Shown here: piece by piece, positions 46,961 to 58,792 of the stretch | Layout: each line of letters starts with the position of its first letter | Numbering within the stretch: the stretch's first letter is position 1 | Source of the DNA: Gallionella sp. | GTDB taxonomy: Bacteria; Pseudomonadota; Gammaproteobacteria; Burkholderiales; Gallionellaceae | Assembly: GCA_028707275.1 (NCBI GenBank) | Contig: JAQTUP010000004.1 | Coordinates: forward strand, 1-64,000 | Length of the DNA stretch: 64,000 nt | Direction: 5' to 3' | Program-made: the position numbers and the translations under genes | The notes under the pieces: generated by a model | Seen by the model: only the letters and a program-made list of their open reading frames with translations | Databases searched by the model: none | Told to the model about the DNA's origin: nothing

Positions 46961-47375
46961 TGACGTGCTGATCAACAAGGCCGCAACCATCGAACGTTGC
47001 GTCAGGCGCGTACGCGAGGAATACGCCCACAACCCTGCAACTTTCGCGACCGACTACACCCGCCAGGATGCAGCCATCCTGAACATTCAGCGCGCCTGTG
47101 AAGCCGCGCTGGACATGGGGCAACACCTGATCCGCCGTGAAAAACTCGGCGTACCGCAAAGCGCACGAGATGTGTTTGCGTTACTGGCGCAAGGAAACTG
47201 GATCAGCGCAGCGCTGGCCGAGAGCCTCAAGCACATGGTGGGGTTTCGCAATATTGCCGTGCACGACTACCAAACCCTGCAACTGCCGATCACCGTGAGC
47301 ATCATCACCTCGCATCTCGATGAGTTTCTGCAATACAGTCAGGCATTGCTGTTGCGCGATGCATCAAAAACATGA
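46953..47375 (+). CDS. hepT: HepT-type HEPN toxin (pair 2, DUF86)
   Basis: A 140-aa HEPN protein with the catalytic block GFRNIAVHDYQTLQ (RX4H plus Tyr), of the longer DUF86 subfamily. AAGGGAAAATTT precedes the ATG. Its stop overlaps the ygfA start by 4 bases (ATGA), so a housekeeping folate gene is translationally coupled to this toxin operon. Confidence 0.9.
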   Translation: MADDVLINKAATIERCVRRVREEYAHNPATFATDYTRQDAAILNIQRACEAALDMGQHLIRREKLGVPQSARDVFALLAQGNWISAALAESLKHMVGFRNIAVHDYQTLQLPITVSIITSHLDEFLQYSQALLLRDASKT

Positions 47376-47998
47376 CGCTTGCATCAGAGAAACAACAGAT
47401 CAGGAGCCGCATCTTGGCTGCACGCGAGCAGCTGCCGCCCGAGAGACGCGCGGCCTGCAACGCGGCGATCACGGAGCGTTTATTGCAACTGCCTGCATAC
47501 CTCGACGCTGATACGGTGCTGGGCTACATGAATTTCGGCAGCGAATATGCCAGCGAGTGTTGGGTGGCGCGGGTGCTGGCCGATGGTAAACGCCTCGCAT
47601 TGCCCAAGGTAAATCGCCATACCAACATGCTTGATTTGTACTGGATAGATGATCCAAAAAACCAGTTGGCATCAGGCTTATGGGGGATACAGGAACCGGT
47701 CATCGAACGCTGCGAACGGCCAATCTCTATAAATGAGGTAGAATTCGTCCTGTTACCCGGAATCGCGTTCAGCCGTGATGGCGCGCGATTGGGTTACGGC
47801 GGCGGTTTTTACGACAAGCTGCTGGCGCATGCGCCGCCCGCGCGGGTTACAGCCGCGTTCGGGCTGCAAGTCGTGGCACAGATCCCACAAGAAGCGACGG
47901 ATGTACGCGTCGAGTGGATCGTCACCGAAACTGCAACCATAGACTGCAATGCAATAGAAAATCCCTCAGATCCTATTCCAAAAAACCGGAACGACTGA
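47372..47998 (+). CDS. ygfA: 5-formyltetrahydrofolate cyclo-ligase
   Basis: A 208-aa enzyme that recycles 5-formyl-THF to 5,10-methenyl-THF with ATP. RSRILAAREQLPPE at the start, LPGIAFSRDGARLGYGGGFYDKLL and the glycine-rich end are typical. Cotranslated with hepT 2 through an ATGA overlap, an unusual pairing that may have arisen by island insertion. Confidence 0.92.
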   Translation: MTLASEKQQIRSRILAAREQLPPERRAACNAAITERLLQLPAYLDADTVLGYMNFGSEYASECWVARVLADGKRLALPKVNRHTNMLDLYWIDDPKNQLASGLWGIQEPVIERCERPISINEVEFVLLPGIAFSRDGARLGYGGGFYDKLLAHAPPARVTAAFGLQVVAQIPQEATDVRVEWIVTETATIDCNAIENPSDPIPKNRND

Positions 47999-48036
47999 GT
48001 ATTTTCATAAGAATAACTTTAGTGAGAGAGTGGAAG

Positions 48037-50703
<2,667 letters not shown>

Positions 50704-50707
50704 ACCC

Positions 50708-50742
50708 GGTTTACGGTTTAGAGTTTACGGTTTGGAGCTTAG
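50708..50742 (+). repeat. Period-7 repeat array (aceE/aceF junction)
   Basis: GGTTTAC, GGTTTAG, AGTTTAC, GGTTTGG, AGCTTAG, followed by GAGAGAC. It fills the gap between aceE and aceF, and its last units provide the GGAGAGAC ribosome site of aceF. Confidence 0.8.
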
Positions 50743-50751
50743 GAGAGACAC

Positions 50752-52026
50752 GTGGCAGAAATGAAACAGGTATTAGTGCCGGACATCGGCGATTACAAGG
50801 GCGTGAGCGTCATCGAAGTGATGGTAAAAGTCGGCGACACGGTCAATGCGGAAGACACCCTGCTGACCCTGGAGACCGACAAGGCGGCGATGGATATCCC
50901 CTCCCCTTTTTCCGGCGTGGTTAAAGAATTAAACGTTGAAATCGGCGACAAGGTGTCCCGTGGATCGCTGATTCTGGTGCTGGAGTGTGCAGATGCGCCA
51001 GTGGCCGGCGGCGATGCAGCTTCAGCATCGGCACCTGTGGCTCAGGTAGCCGCACCCGTCGCCGTGCAAACCGCGGCACCCGTCACAGCGCAGATGGTTA
51101 GCGCAGACATGCCTGCGCACTCCAATACAGCGCACGCAAGTCCTGCGATACGTCGCTTCGCGCGCGAACTGGGCGTGGATATCGCAAAGGTCAAAGGCAG
51201 CGGCGAAAAAGGCCGTGTCACCCGCGATGACGTGCAGCTGTTCGTCAAGGCTGCACTGGCTCAACCTCGCAGCGCGCAAGGGACAGGGGGCGGCCTGCAG
51301 GTATTGGATATGCCGACCTTCGATTTCGCAAAATATGGCGCCATCGAGACGCGCCCGCTGTCGCGCATCCAGAAAATTTCCGGCGCCAATCTGCACCGCA
51401 ACTGGGTGACGATTCCACATGTCACACAGTTCGACGAGGCCGACATCACCGACATGGAAGCTTTCCGCAAGCAACTGGGTGCGGAGTATGCCAAGCAAAA
51501 TATCAAGATCACGCCGCTGGCCTTCATGCTCAAGGCGGTGGTCGCGGCTTTGCAGAAATTCCCGACATTCAACGCATCCCTCGACGGCGAAAATCTGATC
51601 CTCAAGCAATACTTCAACATCGGGGTGGCGGTCGATACGCCGGACGGCCTGATGGTGCCTGTACTGCGCGATGTGGACAAGAAGGGCATCGTGCAACTGG
51701 CTCAGGAGCTCGCCGAGATCTCGGCTCGCGCACGCGACAAAAAAATCACCGCGAACGATATGCAAGGCGGCTGCTTTACCATTTCCAGCCTGGGCGGCAT
51801 CGGCGGCACAGCCTTTACGCCCATCATCAATGCCCCCGAGGTAGCCATTCTGGGCGTCTCTCGTTCTGCGATGAAACCTGTGTATCAGGACGGCGTATTT
51901 GTGCCGCGCCTGATGTTGCCCTTGTCGGTATCCTACGACCATCGCGTGATCGACGGTGCGGCAGCGGCACGCTTCACCACTTATCTGTCACAGATGCTGT
52001 CCGACATACGCCGTCTGGCACTGTAA
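50752..52026 (+). CDS. aceF: Dihydrolipoamide acetyltransferase AceF (E2)
   Basis: A 424-aa E2 core of pyruvate dehydrogenase. One lipoyl domain (lysine in ETDKAAMD, about residue 44), an Ala/Pro-rich linker, a peripheral-subunit-binding domain ([20 protein letters not shown]) and a catalytic domain ending in [10 protein letters not shown]. coli AceF has three lipoyl domains; one is common outside enterics. It starts at GTG 50752. The E3 gene (lpd) does not follow; nadD comes next. Confidence 0.96.
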   Translation: MAEMKQVLVPDIGDYKGVSVIEVMVKVGDTVNAEDTLLTLETDKAAMDIPSPFSGVVKELNVEIGDKVSRGSLILVLECADAPVAGGDAASASAPVAQVAAPVAVQTAAPVTAQMVSADMPAHSNTAHASPAIRRFARELGVDIAKVKGSGEKGRVTRDDVQLFVKAALAQPRSAQGTGGGLQVLDMPTFDFAKYGAIETRPLSRIQKISGANLHRNWVTIPHVTQFDEADITDMEAFRKQLGAEYAKQNIKITPLAFMLKAVVAALQKFPTFNASLDGENLILKQYFNIGVAVDTPDGLMVPVLRDVDKKGIVQLAQELAEISARARDKKITANDMQGGCFTISSLGGIGGTAFTPIINAPEVAILGVSRSAMKPVYQDGVFVPRLMLPLSVSYDHRVIDGAAAARFTTYLSQMLSDIRRLAL

Positions 52027-52028
52027 CA

Positions 52029-52688
52029 TTGAACAAAAAACCGATCGGCATCCTGGGCGGCACATTTGACCCGATACACTACGGTCATCTGCGCCTGGCA
52101 GAGGAGATGCTGGAATTAGCCGGATTGCAGCAAATTCGCTTCATTCCGACCGGCAATCCGCCTCACCGGGATACGCCACAGGTTCCGGCAAAGCATCGAA
52201 GCCAGATGGTGCAACTGGCCATCGCCGATCAGCCCGCCTTCGTGCTCGATGAACGCGAAGTGAAGCGTACTGCAAAATGTTATACGATACACACCTTGCA
52301 GGAATTACGTGCCGAACTGGGGAAGGATCAACCGCTGTGCCTGCTGATGGGCGGAGATGCTTTCCTGCAATTACACACCTGGCACGAGTGGGAGAAAATA
52401 CTCGGTCTGGCGCACATCGTGGTGGGTTTCCGGCCCGGCTTTACGCTCGAAGAACGCATTCACAGTGCGACGCCCGCGCTGCAACAGCACTACCAGCAAC
52501 GCTTGTGTGACGTGAACTATTTATCGCAGCATGCTTTTGGCGGTATCGCAGAACTGGCCATACCCAAGCTGGAAATATCCGCCACGCTGATTCGCGCGCG
52601 CGTAGCTGAAAATCGCACCATCCGCTATCTATTGCCAGCTGTTGTGGCCAACTACATTTACCAACATAATTTATACACCCCATGCTAA
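52029..52688 (+). CDS. nadD: Nicotinate-nucleotide adenylyltransferase NadD
   Basis: A 219-aa enzyme that forms deamido-NAD from nicotinate mononucleotide and ATP. GILGGTFDPIHYGHLRLAEE carries the (H/T)xGH nucleotidyl-transfer motif and ISATLIRAR is the second. It begins at TTG 52029, two bases after aceF; no better start preserves the first strand. Overlaps rsfS by 7 bases. Confidence 0.95.
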   Translation: MNKKPIGILGGTFDPIHYGHLRLAEEMLELAGLQQIRFIPTGNPPHRDTPQVPAKHRSQMVQLAIADQPAFVLDEREVKRTAKCYTIHTLQELRAELGKDQPLCLLMGGDAFLQLHTWHEWEKILGLAHIVVGFRPGFTLEERIHSATPALQQHYQQRLCDVNYLSQHAFGGIAELAIPKLEISATLIRARVAENRTIRYLLPAVVANYIYQHNLYTPC

Positions 52689-53050
52689 CTACTGAAGAAA
52701 AAACCAAAGCCGTCATCGCAGCCTTAGAAGACATCAAGGCCACTGACATCACCGTCATCGACACCAGCAAACTCAGCTCGCTGTTCGATCGCATGATTAT
52801 CGCGTCCGCGAACTCCACCCGCCAGACCAAGGCCTTAGCCGACAACGTCGCCGTCAAGCTCAAAGAGCTGGGCGAAGAAGTTTACGGGCGCGAAGGCGAA
52901 GAAAGCGGCGAATGGATACTGGTCGATCTGGGCGAAGTGCTGGTACACATCATGCAGCCGGCTACCCGCACCTATTACAACCTCGAAGAACTGTGGAGCA
53001 AGGCACAGGCGGCGCGTCCTAAACTTGCCCAGTTGCCTGACGCAGAGTAA
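52682..53050 (+). CDS. rsfS: Ribosomal silencing factor RsfS
   Basis: A 122-aa protein that binds L14 and blocks subunit joining under starvation. FDRMIIASANSTRQTKALAD, GEESGEWILVDLGEVLVHIM and YYNLEELW are the family blocks. It overlaps nadD and is followed by rlmH, the standard order. Confidence 0.96.
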   Translation: MLTTEEKTKAVIAALEDIKATDITVIDTSKLSSLFDRMIIASANSTRQTKALADNVAVKLKELGEEVYGREGEESGEWILVDLGEVLVHIMQPATRTYYNLEELWSKAQAARPKLAQLPDAE

Positions 53051-53095
53051 GCCGTTGTGTGCGAATGAGTTCGCACCTACTATTGCATACAGAGC

Positions 53096-53566
53096 ATGAA
53101 ACTATTGATAATCTCGGTCGGACACAAGATGCCCGCATGGATCACGACCGGCTTTAACGAATACGCCAAGCGCATGCCAAGGGAGGCGAAGATCGAACTG
53201 CTGGAAATTCGCCCGGAGCCGCGCACGACAGGCAAGAGCACGCCGCAGATCATGGAAGCCGAAGCGCAGCGCATCTTGAACAGCCTGCCGCCGACCTGCC
53301 GTCGCATAGCGCTCGACGAGCACGGCGCTATGCCTACTACAAAGCAGCTCGCCGCCCAGCTGAAAGACTGGCAGGGGGAAGGTCGGGATGTTGCGTTCAT
53401 CATCGGCGGCGCAGATGGCCTGCACGATTCAGTCAAACAGTCGGCTCATCAGCTGATGGCCTTGTCCGCATGCACCTTGCCGCATGCGTTTGTGCGGGTA
53501 TTATTGGCAGAACAGCTGTATCGAGCGCACAGTCTGATGCACAATCATCCTTATCATCGAGAGTAG
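53096..53566 (+). CDS. rlmH: 23S rRNA m3-pseudouridine-1915 methyltransferase RlmH
   Basis: A 156-aa SPOUT methyltransferase acting on assembled 70S ribosomes. IIGGADGLHDSVK and the knot region LPHAFVRVLLAEQLYRAHSL, ending in NHPYHRE, are clear. Its stop lies inside the first unit of a heptamer array. Confidence 0.97.
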   Translation: MKLLIISVGHKMPAWITTGFNEYAKRMPREAKIELLEIRPEPRTTGKSTPQIMEAEAQRILNSLPPTCRRIALDEHGAMPTTKQLAAQLKDWQGEGRDVAFIIGGADGLHDSVKQSAHQLMALSACTLPHAFVRVLLAEQLYRAHSLMHNHPYHRE

Positions 53567-53603
53567 GGAGTGGGAAGTGGGTAGTGGTTGTCCCTACTCC
53601 CCA
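53562..53603. repeat. Period-7 repeat array, inverted (rlmH/maf junction)
   Basis: AGTAGGG, AGTGGGA, AGTGGGT, AGTGGTT, then GTCCCTA, CTCCCCA. CCCTACT-CCCCACT is the complement of the first units, so a hairpin with almost no loop can form. It overlaps the rlmH stop codon. Confidence 0.85.
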
Positions 53604-53649
53604 CTGAGGCGCGCAGCGCAGATCCATTTACCACTTACGAGATTTTGAA

Positions 53650-54270
53650 ATGAACATCATCCAACCACGCCTCTACCTGGCCTCACAAAGCCCGCGACGC
53701 CGCGAATTGCTCGACCAGGCGGGCATTGCCTTCGAGCTGTTATTGTTGCGCACCGACAGCCGCCGTCCCGTTGACGTCGATGAAACGCCGCACCCGGGGG
53801 AGTCGCCGGGCGCCTATGTACAACGCGTCTGCCGGGACAAGGCCAGGACAGGCGCCAAGGTGCTGCAACTGCGCCATTTACCCGTGCTGCCGGTATTGGC
53901 GGCGGACACCATGGTTACGATGGATGGTAAAATTTTCGGCAAACCGGACAATGCCGAGCACGCGCATGCCATGCTGCAAACGCTGTCCGACCGCGAACAT
54001 CAGGTCGTGACGGCTGTCGCCGTCGCCATGGGCGAACATGTGGAAGTGATCCTGTCTACCTCAACGGTGCGGTTCACCAATCTGAGCGACAGCCGCATCA
54101 GGCGCTATCTGCAAACCTGCGAATATGCTGACAAAGCCGGGGGATACGGCATTCAGGGGCAGGCTGCCGCCTTTATCGAACACTTGAGTGGCAGTTACTC
54201 AGGAGTGATGGGATTGCCATTGTTTGAAACGGTTCAACTGTTAAAACGCTTTGATATTCCGACACCATAA
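53650..54270 (+). CDS. maf: Maf-family nucleotide pyrophosphatase
   Basis: A 206-aa house-cleaning enzyme (YhdE type, dTTP/UTP and modified pyrimidines). LASQSPRRRELL, the catalytic Asp in VLAADTMV, FGKP and YADKAGGYGIQG are typical. Followed by rng, a common order. Confidence 0.94.
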   Translation: MNIIQPRLYLASQSPRRRELLDQAGIAFELLLLRTDSRRPVDVDETPHPGESPGAYVQRVCRDKARTGAKVLQLRHLPVLPVLAADTMVTMDGKIFGKPDNAEHAHAMLQTLSDREHQVVTAVAVAMGEHVEVILSTSTVRFTNLSDSRIRRYLQTCEYADKAGGYGIQGQAAAFIEHLSGSYSGVMGLPLFETVQLLKRFDIPTP

Positions 54271-54321
54271 AGACAAGTAATTTTCACACCTGACAACTAC
54301 GATCATATAAATTTTAAATCC

Positions 54322-55770
54322 ATGAGCGAAGAAATACTGATCAACGTCACGCCGCAAGAAACACGCGTTGCAGTGATGCAACTGGGCGTAGTGCAGGAAT
54401 TACATATCGAGCGCAGCAGTAATCGCGGGATTGCAGGGAATGTCTATCTGGGTCGCATCAAACGCGTCCTGCCGGGCATGCAGTCCGCATTTATCGACAT
54501 CGGCCTGGAACGCTCGGCGTTCTTGCATGTGGCGGACATATGGGAAAACAGCAACGAGCATGCCCGCCCCATCGAACGCATCCTGTTTGAAGGACAGAAT
54601 TTACTGGTGCAGGTCATCAAGGAGCCCATAGGCAGCAAGGGTGCCAGACTGACCACACAGCTGAGCTTTGCAGGGCGCTTACTGGTGTATCTGCCTCAGG
54701 AATCCCGCATCGGTGTCTCTCAACGTATCGAAGGCGTGGAGCAACGCGATGCCTTGCGCAGCAGATTGCAAGCGGCCTTGCCCGCTGAACACCAAGGCGG
54801 CTACATCATTCGCACCGTGACAGAAGGCAAGGAAGAGGCCAATTTTGCAACCGATATCGTTTATCTGGGCAAACTGTGGAGCAACCTGCAAACTCTGGCT
54901 AAAACAGCCAGCGCGCCGCAACTGTTGTACCAGGAACTGGACATCAGCCTGCGTGTCTTGCGCGATTTTGTCAGCACCGAAACGACGCGTATTCTGGTCG
55001 ACTCGCGCAGTACCAGCAAGAAAATGCTGGAGTTTGCAGAAAACTACAACGAAGATGCCGCACACCTGATCGAACACTACCTGGGTGTTCGTCCCTTGTT
55101 CGACATGTACAACATCGAAGAAGAAATCGAGCGCGCCTTATCCAAGCGGGTCGATTTAAAGTCCGGCGGCTATCTGATCATCGATCAGACCGAGGCGCTG
55201 ACCACCGTCGATGTCAACACGGGAGGCTTTGTCGGCGTACGCAATTTTGACGACACCATTTTCAAGACCAACCTGGAAGCAACTCAGGTCATTGCAAGAC
55301 AGCTGCGCCTGCGCAATCTGGGCGGCATCATCATCTGCGACTTTATCGACATGGATAACCTGCAACACCGAGACACGGTGCTGGAGGAATTCAAAAAAGC
55401 GCTGGCTCGCGACCATACCCGCATCAGCGTGAATAACTTTTCACCGCTGGGTCTGGTCGAGATGACGCGCAAACGTACGCGCGAGAGTCTGGCGCATGTG
55501 CTTTGCGAGCCCTGCCCCACCTGCCGTGGGCGCGGCGAGGTGAAAACCGCGCAGACGGTATGCTACGAAATACTGCGTGAAATAGTACGAGAGGCGCGTC
55601 AGTTTGATGCGCGTGAATATCGCATCCTGGGCTCACAACAGGTCATTGATTTATTTCTGGAAGAAGAATCCCAGGCTCTGGCCGGGTTGTCCGATTTCAT
55701 CGGCAGGCCGATCTCGATGCTGGTGGAAAATCAATACAATCAGGAACAATATGATGTTATTTTGATGTAA
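54322..55770 (+). CDS. rng: Ribonuclease G
   Basis: A 482-aa endoribonuclease that processes the 16S rRNA 5' end and decays some mRNAs. An N-terminal S1 domain (GNVYLGRIKRVLPGMQSAFIDIG), a catalytic region with TVDVNTGGFVG and CDFIDMDN supplying the two metal Asp, and the zinc-link CEPCPTCRGRGE are present. The length fits RNase G; there is no long RNase E-type C-terminal scaffold. Confidence 0.97.
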   Translation: MSEEILINVTPQETRVAVMQLGVVQELHIERSSNRGIAGNVYLGRIKRVLPGMQSAFIDIGLERSAFLHVADIWENSNEHARPIERILFEGQNLLVQVIKEPIGSKGARLTTQLSFAGRLLVYLPQESRIGVSQRIEGVEQRDALRSRLQAALPAEHQGGYIIRTVTEGKEEANFATDIVYLGKLWSNLQTLAKTASAPQLLYQELDISLRVLRDFVSTETTRILVDSRSTSKKMLEFAENYNEDAAHLIEHYLGVRPLFDMYNIEEEIERALSKRVDLKSGGYLIIDQTEALTTVDVNTGGFVGVRNFDDTIFKTNLEATQVIARQLRLRNLGGIIICDFIDMDNLQHRDTVLEEFKKALARDHTRISVNNFSPLGLVEMTRKRTRESLAHVLCEPCPTCRGRGEVKTAQTVCYEILREIVREARQFDAREYRILGSQQVIDLFLEEESQALAGLSDFIGRPISMLVENQYNQEQYDVILM

Positions 55771-55870
55771 GTTTGGCGCAAGACTCTCGCGTTAGAATAA
55801 CGAGTCTGCTAGACTTTAAACCGCGTTTCACAAGAAGCGCGACCAATCATAAAAATTCAGGGAAAAGAAC

Positions 55871-56590
55871 ATGATCAAAAAGAAACTCGTATCTTTGCTG
55901 TTTGCCGCCACACTGGTCACGCCATTCATGGCATCAGCACACGAGCATGGCGAAGCCGGCATCGCACGTTCATTTATCAAGGAAATTCAGGCTGTAGAAT
56001 CATCCTATGCGAGCGTGCATGGCGCGGCCTTCTTTCAGGAATTGTCCAAAGGGCAGCACCCGCGTGCAACCGTTGTCACCTGTTCCGATTCACGCGTACA
56101 CACTAACATGCTGGATCAAAGCCCTGAAGGCGATCTGTTCATGATCCGCGATATCGGCAATCAGATTGCTACTGCACGAGGTTCTGTCGAATACGGCATC
56201 AATCATCTGGGTTCATCCTTGCTGCTCATCATCGGCCACTCAAAATGCGGCGCGATTGCAGCAGCCAGCAACGACTACTCCTCGCTGGAACCGGCTATCA
56301 AGAAGGAATTGGACACTATCAAGGTGGACAAGGGGGTCGCCAGCATCGACGGCGTAAAGACCAACGTCAACAACCAGGTCGCTGACGCGATGAACGAATA
56401 CGCTGAAGCCGTCAAGGAAGGCCACCTGCTGATCATCGGTGCCGTGTATGACTTCGCCGACGACATGAAGCAAGGTGCTGGCAAGCTGAATCTGATCAAT
56501 GTTAACGGTCAGACTGATGCGGGGAAAATGCAATCTGAACTGGTTCGTAAAGACATCGCTGACGAAAAAGATGCGGTCAAGCACCACTAA
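55871..56590 (+). CDS. Periplasmic beta-carbonic anhydrase
   Basis: A 239-aa beta-class carbonic anhydrase with a signal peptide (about 1-23, ending ASAHEHGE), so the enzyme acts in the periplasm. Zinc ligands lie in VTCSDSRVH (Cys and the Asp/Arg dyad) and GHSKCGA (His, Cys). It interconverts CO2 and bicarbonate, perhaps for carbon supply or pH balance. The His-rich start of the mature protein may also bind metal. Its own terminator follows. Confidence 0.93.
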   Translation: MIKKKLVSLLFAATLVTPFMASAHEHGEAGIARSFIKEIQAVESSYASVHGAAFFQELSKGQHPRATVVTCSDSRVHTNMLDQSPEGDLFMIRDIGNQIATARGSVEYGINHLGSSLLLIIGHSKCGAIAAASNDYSSLEPAIKKELDTIKVDKGVASIDGVKTNVNNQVADAMNEYAEAVKEGHLLIIGAVYDFADDMKQGAGKLNLINVNGQTDAGKMQSELVRKDIADEKDAVKHH

Positions 56591-56604
56591 AGAGCAGGAA
56601 TCAA

Positions 56605-56628
56605 AAAAACCGGCGCAAGCCGGTTTTT
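56605..56628 (+). terminator. Carbonic anhydrase terminator
   Basis: AAACCGGC and GCCGGTTT pair around GCAA, followed by a T-run. Flanking A- and T-runs make it usable from both strands, so it may also serve yggT. Confidence 0.9.
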
Positions 56629-56649
56629 TCATTTCCAAGCCGACAACAC

Positions 56650-57219
56650 TCAAAAAAGTCTGGTCGCCGCGTGCTCCAGCATCGCCACCGGCACAATCAT
56701 GATCAACTGACATATGATCAGGAGCAACATGGGCGATAAGTCGATATTACCCAACATCGGCACGATGCGGCGCAGCGGCTGCAAAAATCGCCGGGTGGTG
56801 ACATCAAGAACAGATGTTGCGGGATTCTGAGGATTCAGCCATGACAAAATGGCCTGGGCAAACACGGCTCCCATCAACAAGTAAAGGCTGATCTTGAACA
56901 GTTTGACGGCGGCCAGCATCAGCAAACCTGCCAGAGGGAAAAAATGCCCGACATAGCCTTGTATCCACATCACCCCTGTCAGATAAAGCGTCTCGACCAG
57001 CAACGCCAGCAACAGCGTCGAACTGTCAAACCCCCACAGTGAGGGAATATAACGGCGCACACGCAATACGATGAAGTCCGTGAATACCATGACAAATTCG
57101 CCTATCGGGTTGCGCATGGGGGCTCGCAGCCATTGCAGGTGAAAACGCAACAGCAATATCGCGGCAAAGGATTGCAGCACCACATCCAGCAAAAACAACA
57201 GCGCTTCGTTGACCATCAC
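56650..57219 (-). CDS. yggT: YggT family membrane protein
   Basis: A 189-aa protein with two YGGT repeats (RNPIGEFVMVFTDFIVLRVRR and the later TRRFLQPLRRIVPMLGNIDLSP) and four membrane helices. Usually next to proC and yggS; function is not firmly known (linked to osmotic or K+ physiology). Overlaps proC by 4 bases. Confidence 0.92.
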   Translation of the reverse strand: MMVNEALLFLLDVVLQSFAAILLLRFHLQWLRAPMRNPIGEFVMVFTDFIVLRVRRYIPSLWGFDSSTLLLALLVETLYLTGVMWIQGYVGHFFPLAGLLMLAAVKLFKISLYLLMGAVFAQAILSWLNPQNPATSVLDVTTRRFLQPLRRIVPMLGNIDLSPMLLLIICQLIMIVPVAMLEHAATRLF

Positions 57220-58025
57220 GATTTCCCCAGTTCATCGCCCATTTCGCGCGAGCGGGCATCCGCTGCCACGGCCGCCTGCACCAGAAGATCGGCAACCTGA
57301 TTATCCGCAAGACTCAGCAGGGCGCGCTCGGTCGTACCATTTTTTGAAGTGACCCGGGCGCGCAACACGGCGACGTCTTCCTCGCTGGCGGCAGCCAGTT
57401 TACTGCCGCCCAGAAAAGTTGCTACACTCAGGCGGCGCGCATCGACTGCATTGAAGCCCAGTTTTTCTGCCGCCTGTTGCAAAGCCTCGATCAGATAAAA
57501 AACATAAGCCGGACCACTGCCGGAAATCGCCGTCACCGCATCGACCATCGCCTCATTCTCCAGCCACAGTGTCTGCCCCACAGCCGCCAGGATGCGCTGC
57601 GCGATTTCCCGCTGGCCTGCGCTCACCCCCGGCATCGCATACAGGCCTGTCATGCCGCTTTGAATCAATGCGGGGGTATTGGGCATGGCGCGCACCACAG
57701 ACTGACTGTCCGTCCAGCGCGCAAGGTCTGCCGCACGGATGCCCGCCGCGATGGAAATCAACAATTGACCCGTGAGTATTGGCGCGAGTTGCAGCGCCAC
57801 GTCACGCAGTTGTTGCGGCTTGACGGCCAGGACGATCACCTCGCTGCCCTTGATGCCGTCAGCGACACTCTCCACGGCCCGAACCGAAAAATCATCCTGC
57901 AGACGCCGACGGTTTTCCGCATTGATTTCCACTACGCTGATCTGGTGAGCCGTAAATCCCTGCCCCAACAATCCGCCGATCAGCGCCGTCGCCATGTTGC
58001 CGCCACCGATAAAACAAATATTCAT
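57216..58025 (-). CDS. proC: Pyrroline-5-carboxylate reductase ProC
   Basis: A 269-aa NADPH enzyme, last step of proline synthesis. IGGGNMATALIGGLL is the dinucleotide motif; RAMPNTPALIQSGMTG and AISGSGPAYVFYLIEAL are typical. In line with yggS and yggT on the minus strand. Confidence 0.96.
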   Translation of the reverse strand: MNICFIGGGNMATALIGGLLGQGFTAHQISVVEINAENRRRLQDDFSVRAVESVADGIKGSEVIVLAVKPQQLRDVALQLAPILTGQLLISIAAGIRAADLARWTDSQSVVRAMPNTPALIQSGMTGLYAMPGVSAGQREIAQRILAAVGQTLWLENEAMVDAVTAISGSGPAYVFYLIEALQQAAEKLGFNAVDARRLSVATFLGGSKLAAASEEDVAVLRARVTSKNGTTERALLSLADNQVADLLVQAAVAADARSREMGDELGKS

Positions 58026-58036
58026 AGCCTGTCCTT

Positions 58037-58723
58037 TTAATAAATCCGCTCGCCAAAAATGGCAGAACCCACGCGCACCATAGTCGCCCCTTCTGCAATT
58101 GCGGCGGTAAAATCGTGCGACATGCCCATCGACAAGGTATCTAACCCCATACCCTGCCGGTTCAGTCCATCAAAAATTTCGCGCAGTTGCGCGAACGCTG
58201 CGCGCTGTTCGGCATAGACTTCGCTCGGTGCAGGAACCGCCATCAGCCCGCGCAAGGCCAAATTAGGCAAACCGGCAATCACCTTCGCCAGCTCCGGAAC
58301 CTCACCGACAGACACCCCGCTTTTGCTCGCTTCATGACTGATATTGACCTGCAAACAGATTTGCAACGGCGGCAGGTGCAACGGGCGCTGTGCGGAGAGT
58401 CGCTCGGCGATCTTCAGTCTGTCCACGCTGTGCACCCATGCAAAGTGCTCGGCAACAGCCCGCGTCTTGTTGCTTTGTATCGGCCCGATGAAATGCCATT
58501 CGATGTTCAAATCCTGCAATACAGCGAGTTTCTCCAGCGCTTCTTGCAAATAACTCTCGGCAAAACGTGTCTGCCCTGCCAGATACGCCCGACGAATTTC
58601 CTCAGCGGCAAAGGTTTTGCTCACCGCCAGCAGACTGATGTCACCCGCTGATCGGCCTGCCAAAACAGCGGCAGCCGATATTGCGGTACGCACAACTTGC
58701 AAGTTGGAAGCTATTGTTGTCAT
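58037..58723 (-). CDS. yggS: YggS family PLP homeostasis protein
   Basis: A 228-aa monomeric PLP-binding protein (PROSC family). LLAVSKTFAAEEI carries the PLP lysine; WHFIGPIQSNK and LSMGMSHDFTAAIAEGATMVRVG complete the pattern. ATG 58723 is used; a GTG two codons upstream is possible. It is divergent from pilT, the classic arrangement. Confidence 0.95.
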   Translation of the reverse strand: MTTIASNLQVVRTAISAAAVLAGRSAGDISLLAVSKTFAAEEIRRAYLAGQTRFAESYLQEALEKLAVLQDLNIEWHFIGPIQSNKTRAVAEHFAWVHSVDRLKIAERLSAQRPLHLPPLQICLQVNISHEASKSGVSVGEVPELAKVIAGLPNLALRGLMAVPAPSEVYAEQRAAFAQLREIFDGLNRQGMGLDTLSMGMSHDFTAAIAEGATMVRVGSAIFGERIY

Positions 58724-58792
58724 AATCACTTACTCGCTCTACCTTTTTCACCTAAGCTTGCGGCTGACCGCCTCTACACCGGGAACATTATA

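Noticed and set aside
47914-48036. Upstream extension of aceE to 47914
   Set aside because: The added residues lie inside ygfA and do not match the family. The ATG at 48037 has a ribosome site and the conserved start.
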